64,000 nt of DNA from an uncultured Acetatifactor sp. GTDB taxonomy: Bacteria > Bacillota > Clostridia > Lachnospirales > Lachnospiraceae. The DNA is taken from the NCBI GenBank assembly GCA_910578995.1, contig CAJTSY010000001.1, positions 1 through 64,000 of the forward strand. The letters are read 5' to 3'. Under the pieces are notes generated by a model that saw only the letters and a program-made list of their open reading frames with translations, was not told where the DNA came from and made no database searches. Shown one piece after another: positions 59,746 through 64,000 of the stretch. The position numbers were made by a program, and so were the translations under genes. Position 1 is the stretch's first letter. Each line of letters begins with the position of its first letter.

Positions 59746-60702
59746 TTACTCTTCCCCGTCCTCTAATTTCACGTCGAACAGAGCGTTCACAAACTCGTCC
59801 GAATCAAATTTCTGGAGATCGTCGATGGTCTCGCCCACTCCGATGTATTTCACCGGCACATGGAGCTCGGACTGGATCGCCACGGCTATGCCTCCCTTTG
59901 CGGTCCCGTCCATCTTCGTCAGAATGATGCCGGTGAGGTCGGCCACCTCCCCGAATTCCCTGGCCTGTACCAGGGCGTTCTGGCCGGTGGTGCCGTCCAG
60001 GACGATGAGATTCTCCCGGTGGGCGTCAGGATATTCCCTGTCTATAATCCGGTTCATCTTCCGCAGTTCCTCCATCAGGTTTTTCTTGTTATGGAGCCGG
60101 CCTGCCGTATCGATGAGAAGCACGTCCACGCCCCTGGCCTTTGCCGCGTTGACGGCATCATAGACCACGCTGGCCGGGTCCGCGCCCTCGTTTCCCCCCA
60201 CCATGGGGACATCCGCCCGTCTGGCCCATTCCGCCAGCTGATCCCCCGCGGCGGCCCGGAAGGTGTCCGCGGCGGCGATGAGCACTTTTCTGCCGTCATC
60301 CTTGCATTTTCCGGCAAGCTTTCCCACCGAGGTGGTCTTGCCCACGCCGTTGACGCCGATGACCATGACCACCGACTGCTTTACCTCAAAATCATAGGCA
60401 TTCTCCCCCACCCGCATTTGTTCCTTGATGCCCTCAATCAGCAGATGCTTGCATTCCCGGGGTTCCCTGATATGCTGTTCCCTGATCTGATTCTTCAGGC
60501 GGCCCACGATCTCCGTGGTGGCGTTCACGCCGATATCCCCCATAATCAGAATCTCTTCCAACTCCTCATAAAAGTCATCATCAATGGCGGAAAAGCCATT
60601 GAACAGAGAATCGATGCCCCTGACGATGTTGTTTCTTGTCTTCGCCAGGCCTTCCTTCAATCTGGCAAAAAAGCCCTTTTTTCCTTCGCCCATATTCATC
60701 AT
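59746..60702 (-). CDS. ftsY: SRP receptor FtsY
   Basis: Docks the SRP-ribosome complex at the membrane. Its 318 residues include a short N-terminal region, the N domain, and the G domain with 'GVNGVGKTTSVGKLAGKCK' near residue 112, 'DTAGRLHNKKNLMEELRK' and 'LTKMDGTAKGGIAVAI'. It lacks the long acidic A domain of E. coli FtsY, as is usual in Firmicutes. The first ATG is too close to AAAGGAGA; the fourth codon ATG (60693) has better spacing. It lies 25 bases downstream of smc. Confidence 0.97.
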   Translation of the reverse strand: MMNMGEGKKGFFARLKEGLAKTRNNIVRGIDSLFNGFSAIDDDFYEELEEILIMGDIGVNATTEIVGRLKNQIREQHIREPRECKHLLIEGIKEQMRVGENAYDFEVKQSVVMVIGVNGVGKTTSVGKLAGKCKDDGRKVLIAAADTFRAAAGDQLAEWARRADVPMVGGNEGADPASVVYDAVNAAKARGVDVLLIDTAGRLHNKKNLMEELRKMNRIIDREYPDAHRENLIVLDGTTGQNALVQAREFGEVADLTGIILTKMDGTAKGGIAVAIQSELHVPVKYIGVGETIDDLQKFDSDEFVNALFDVKLEDGEE

Positions 60703-60727
60703 TCTCCTTTCTGTTATAACTGCACGC

Positions 60728-63700
60728 CTAGGTCAGATCCTTATCGATCAGGCTGACGCTTACCAAAGTGGACACCCCCTTCTCCTGCATGGTGATTCCG
60801 TACAGCCGGTCCACCTGCTCCATGGTGCCCCTTCTGTGGGTAATAACGATAAACTGCGTATTTTTTGTCAGTTTATGTAAATATTTTGCAAATCTGCCTA
60901 CATTGGAATCGTCAAGCGCCGCCTCGATCTCATCCAACAGGCAGAATGGGGAGGGCTTTAAGTTCTGTATGGCGAAAAGCAGGGCTATGGCTGTGAGAGC
61001 CTTCTCTCCGCCGGACAGCTGCATCATGTTCTGAAGCTTTTTTCCGGGGGGCTGCGCTATGATCCGGATGCCCGCCTCCAGGATGTCCTCTTCCGGCGTC
61101 AGCTCCAGGGTTCCCTTTCCGCCGCCGAACAGTTCCTTGAACACCTTGTCGAATTCCCGGCCAATCTCCGCGAACTTCTCCGTAAACTGCCTGCGCATAG
61201 CGGTGTCCAGTTCCTGGATAATCCCCTCCAGCGTCTTCTCCGCCTCCACCAGATCGTCCCGCTGGGTCTTCATAAAGGTAAAACGCTCCATGAGATTTTT
61301 GTAATCTTCAATGGCGTTCACATTTACATCCCCCAGTTTCCTGATCTGGTCCCGGAGGGAGCCGATCTCCTTCTTCATGGCGGGCAGATCCGTCATCTCC
61401 TGGTTCCGCAGGGCGGCGGCATCGCTCAAGGTGATCTCATATTCGTCCCACATGTAATTGATCTGGGATTCCAGGGATTCCTCCAGCTTTTCCTTCTGGG
61501 CGCCCAGGCGGTAGACCTCCTTGTCCAGGGCCGAGAGCTTCTCCGAGAGCTCCTCCCGCCTGTCAAAGAAAGTTTTCTGGGTAGCGGACAGTTCCTCCTT
61601 CCGCGCCACGGCCCCCTTCAGCCGGTCTTCCGACTCGTTCTGAGCCTGGAAGGAAGCGGCGATGGTCTTCTCAATCTCCGCAATATTCTGCTGCCTGCGC
61701 TCCATCTCCCGGGCATTTTCTTCCAGGGCCTCCAGAATCTCCTTCAATTCCTCCCGTGACCGCTGGATTTCCCCCGCGATACGGTCCACATTACTCTGCT
61801 TGAACAACAGGGTCTGGCGCATTTTTTCCACCTTCAGATCCCATTCGGATACTTCGGCCGAGGCCTTCGTCTCCAGTGCGCGCTGCTCCTCCAGTTCCCT
61901 GCCCAACAGGGAAATCCTCTCCTGGGTGCGTTTTTCCAACTCTTCGCTTGCCGCAAGTTCCCCCCGGGTATTCTCCTTGTCCTTCCTGATCTGCAGAATC
62001 TGTTCCTCGATCTCCCTGGCCTCGGTTCTCAGGGAAGCGGCGCTCTCCCCTTCCTCTTCCATCCGCTCCCTGGCCTGGCTGATATTCATCCGGGTGCTAT
62101 TCTGTTCTATGGATTTGCGCTGAATCTCGTTTTTTATGGCCTCCAGGTCCACACGCATCCTGGTCCGCCTTGCCTTTGTATTTTCGATCTCCTTCTCTAT
62201 GGTTTCAATGGAAAGGCGCAGCTTTCTGACTCTTCCCTCCAGTTCCTCCATCTCCCTGCGGCGCCCCAGCAGGTTGCTGCTGTTTTTATATGCGCCGCCG
62301 CTGATGGCTCCCCCGGGAACCAGAAGCTCCCCTTCCAGGGTGACGATCCGCAGCGTGTGGCGGTACTTTGCCGCAAGCTTCACAGCATTGTCCACATTGT
62401 CCGCCACTACGATGCGGCCAAGCAGGGACAGGGCCACATCCCGGTACCTATCGTCTATCCGTACCAGAGTATCCGCCGTTCCGATAACCCCGGGCTCGGA
62501 AAGCACTTCCGGGTTCCTGAATCTCTGCGGATCCCGAATGCTTGTCAGAGGCAGGAATGTGGCCCGCCCCAGCCGATTTGTCTTAAGAAAAGCGATCATG
62601 CGCTTGGCCGTACCCTCACTGTCTGTGACAATATTCTGAATATTGCCTCCCAGTGCGGTCTCAATGGCGGTCTCATACTTTTTCTCCACATGTATAATAT
62701 CGGCCACCACGCCAATGATGCCGGGATTCTTCTCCCGCTGCTCCATGACCTTCTTGACGCTGCCGCCGTATCCCTCGTAGCGCTCGGCCAGGTTCGACAG
62801 CGCTTCCAGCTTGGATTTTTCCATGTGATAGGCGCTCTGGGCTTCCCGCAGTCCGGCATCCTTCCTGGTCAGCGTCTCCCGGAAAGTCCCCAGTTCCTGC
62901 TCCATGGACTTTTCCTGCCCATTCAGCCCGCGGATCTCCTCCGTGATGGCTTCAAAGGCTGTCTCCAGGTTCCGGAGGCTTTCCTCCCTGGCCGCCTCAT
63001 CCGACTTTATGCGAAGCAGCCGGGAATTCAGCTCAGCCTTCCTGATGTTCACCTGCTCCATCATGGTGTCCAACTGGCTGATTCTGGATTTGATGGTAGC
63101 CCTCTGCCCCAGTTCGCCGATGATGGTATTCTTGCCCTCTTCCATGCCGCTGTTGAGTTCTTCGATCTTTTGCTGGATTTCCTCCAGTTTCTGTCTGGCG
63201 GTGCCGGCCAGGGCGGCAGTCTCATCCACTTTTGTGTCGGTGTCGCCTTTTTCAAGCAGCAGAGAGTCTCGTTCTCTCTCCTTTCCGGCAATTTCCTCCT
63301 CCAGCGTAGTGCGGCGGCTGCCCAGGTGAGCCTCGCTTCCCCGACCGGAATTGATCTGCTCCTTCAGCACGTTCATCTCGCCTTCCAGGCGTCCCCGCAT
63401 AAGTCCTGCGTCCGTGACGGTGCTTCTGGCCTGTTCAATCTGTACTTCCAGTTCTTCCAGTTCCTTCTGAACGCGGGTATATTCTTCTTTACTGTTCTGG
63501 TAGGCTTCCCTTGTATGGGAAAGGTCTTCCCCGGCAATACCGTGCTTTTCCTCCACGGACTTAAGCTGTTCCCGCAGTCTGGCATTTTCCAGAAGGAACA
63601 CATTTACGTCCAGGTTTTTCAGCTCCTCTCGTTTACGCAGATAAATCCTTGCGGTTTCCGACTGACGCTCCAGAGGGCCAAGCTGTTTTTCCAGTTCTGA

Positions 63701-64000
63701 CAGGATATCGTTGACGCGTACCAGGTTCTGCTTCTCATTCTCCAGCTTTGCCTGAGCCGCGGTCTTCCTGCGCTTGAATTTTACGATACCTGCAGCCTCG
63801 TCGAAAAGCTCCCTCCGTTCCTCCGGCTTGCCGCTGAGGATCTTGTCAATCTGGCCCTGGCCTATGATGGAATACCCCTCCTTGCCGATACCGGTGTCGT
63901 AGAACAGTTCGTTCACGTCCTTGAGACGGCAGGCGCTTCCATTGATGAGATATTCACTTTCTCCGGAACGGTAAATACGCCTTGCTACTGTCACCTCATC
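60728..64000 (-). CDS. smc: Chromosome segregation protein SMC (5' end outside the window)
   Basis: SMC condenses and segregates the chromosome with ScpA and ScpB. The visible 1,090 residues begin inside the head domain ('TVARRIYRSGESEYLINGSA'), so about 100 N-terminal residues with Walker A lie beyond base 64000. Long coiled coils flank the hinge (about visible residues 410-530). The C-terminal head has the signature 'MMQLSGGEKALTAIALLFAI' and Walker B 'FCLLDEIEAALDDSNVGRFA'. ftsY follows, the standard smc-ftsY order. Confidence 0.97.
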   Translation of the reverse strand, partial: DEVTVARRIYRSGESEYLINGSACRLKDVNELFYDTGIGKEGYSIIGQGQIDKILSGKPEERRELFDEAAGIVKFKRRKTAAQAKLENEKQNLVRVNDILSELEKQLGPLERQSETARIYLRKREELKNLDVNVFLLENARLREQLKSVEEKHGIAGEDLSHTREAYQNSKEEYTRVQKELEELEVQIEQARSTVTDAGLMRGRLEGEMNVLKEQINSGRGSEAHLGSRRTTLEEEIAGKERERDSLLLEKGDTDTKVDETAALAGTARQKLEEIQQKIEELNSGMEEGKNTIIGELGQRATIKSRISQLDTMMEQVNIRKAELNSRLLRIKSDEAAREESLRNLETAFEAITEEIRGLNGQEKSMEQELGTFRETLTRKDAGLREAQSAYHMEKSKLEALSNLAERYEGYGGSVKKVMEQREKNPGIIGVVADIIHVEKKYETAIETALGGNIQNIVTDSEGTAKRMIAFLKTNRLGRATFLPLTSIRDPQRFRNPEVLSEPGVIGTADTLVRIDDRYRDVALSLLGRIVVADNVDNAVKLAAKYRHTLRIVTLEGELLVPGGAISGGAYKNSSNLLGRRREMEELEGRVRKLRLSIETIEKEIENTKARRTRMRVDLEAIKNEIQRKSIEQNSTRMNISQARERMEEEGESAASLRTEAREIEEQILQIRKDKENTRGELAASEELEKRTQERISLLGRELEEQRALETKASAEVSEWDLKVEKMRQTLLFKQSNVDRIAGEIQRSREELKEILEALEENAREMERRQQNIAEIEKTIAASFQAQNESEDRLKGAVARKEELSATQKTFFDRREELSEKLSALDKEVYRLGAQKEKLEESLESQINYMWDEYEITLSDAAALRNQEMTDLPAMKKEIGSLRDQIRKLGDVNVNAIEDYKNLMERFTFMKTQRDDLVEAEKTLEGIIQELDTAMRRQFTEKFAEIGREFDKVFKELFGGGKGTLELTPEEDILEAGIRIIAQPPGKKLQNMMQLSGGEKALTAIALLFAIQNLKPSPFCLLDEIEAALDDSNVGRFAKYLHKLTKNTQFIVITHRRGTMEQVDRLYGITMQEKGVSTLVSVSLIDKDLT

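Noticed and set aside
1..64000. tRNA, rRNA, insertion sequences or phage genes
   Set aside because: I scanned for conserved tRNA and rRNA stretches, transposase motifs and integrase motifs and found none that I could support.

Overview
The window looks like a chromosomal segment of a Gram-positive, spore-forming anaerobe, most likely a Lachnospiraceae (Clostridium cluster XIVa) bacterium. The reasons are the moderately GC-rich codon use, strong AAGGAGG-type ribosome binding sites, the sporulation protein GerW, the YlqG/YlqH-type fliK/flhB relatives, and the Firmicutes order smc-ftsY ... ylxM-ffh-rpsP-khpA-rimM-trmD-rplS-rbgA-rnhB. The family assignment is inference; no rRNA or tRNA gene is visible to confirm it. 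Almost every gene lies on the minus strand.

Layout. 1-1.8 kb: a promoter, an unknown membrane protein and a decayed AAA-ATPase (DUF1703-type) gene. 1.8-9.2 kb (minus): asp23, fakA, recG, degV/fakB-like and a type IIA topoisomerase B subunit. 9.3-9.6 kb: rpmB on the plus strand with its own terminator. 9.66-12.1 kb: a 46-residue membrane peptide gene, gerW, a DUF2953 gene, an unknown gene and a Nudix hydrolase. 12.2-15 kb: a class B PBP and an FtsW/RodA/SpoVE protein. 15-20.7 kb: mutS, zapA and a U32 peptidase-family protein. 20.8-26.7 kb: two ABC half-exporters flanking a DUF1854 gene, preceded by a promoter, a structured leader with a small ORF, and a terminator. 26.7-32.9 kb: a DUF512 radical-SAM protein, der, plsY, gpsA and a MATE exporter. 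33-34.2 kb: a long PRPP-synthetase-like gene on the plus strand. 34.2-37.6 kb: a two-component system. 37.7-49.4 kb: pgeF, yraN, ylqH-like, ylqG-like, rnhB, lepB, rbgA, lepB, rplS, trmD (fused to GNAT), rimM, khpA, rpsP, ffh and ylxM. 49.5-59.7 kb: an accessory block with a decayed gene, a response regulator-kinase-lipoprotein-ABC transporter operon, a YitT protein and threonine ammonia-lyase. 59.7-64 kb: ftsY and the 5'-truncated smc.

Functional themes are ribosome and SRP biogenesis (rpsP, rplS, rimM, trmD, rbgA, der, ffh, ftsY), membrane lipid and fatty-acid metabolism (fakA, degV, plsY, gpsA), cell wall and division (PBP, FtsW-family, zapA, pgeF) and DNA maintenance (recG, mutS, topoisomerase, rnhB, smc).

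The most interesting points are: (1) the ABC-DUF1854-ABC cassette, in which both transporter halves carry an extra N-terminal beta-rich domain and a four-cysteine zinc ribbon; (2) the roughly 190-nt promoter-leader-terminator unit upstream of it, whose small-ORF ribosome binding site can pair with its own coding sequence; (3) the TrmD-GNAT fusion; and (4) the splitting of the smc-ftsY / ylxM-ffh neighbourhood by about 10 kb of accessory DNA.
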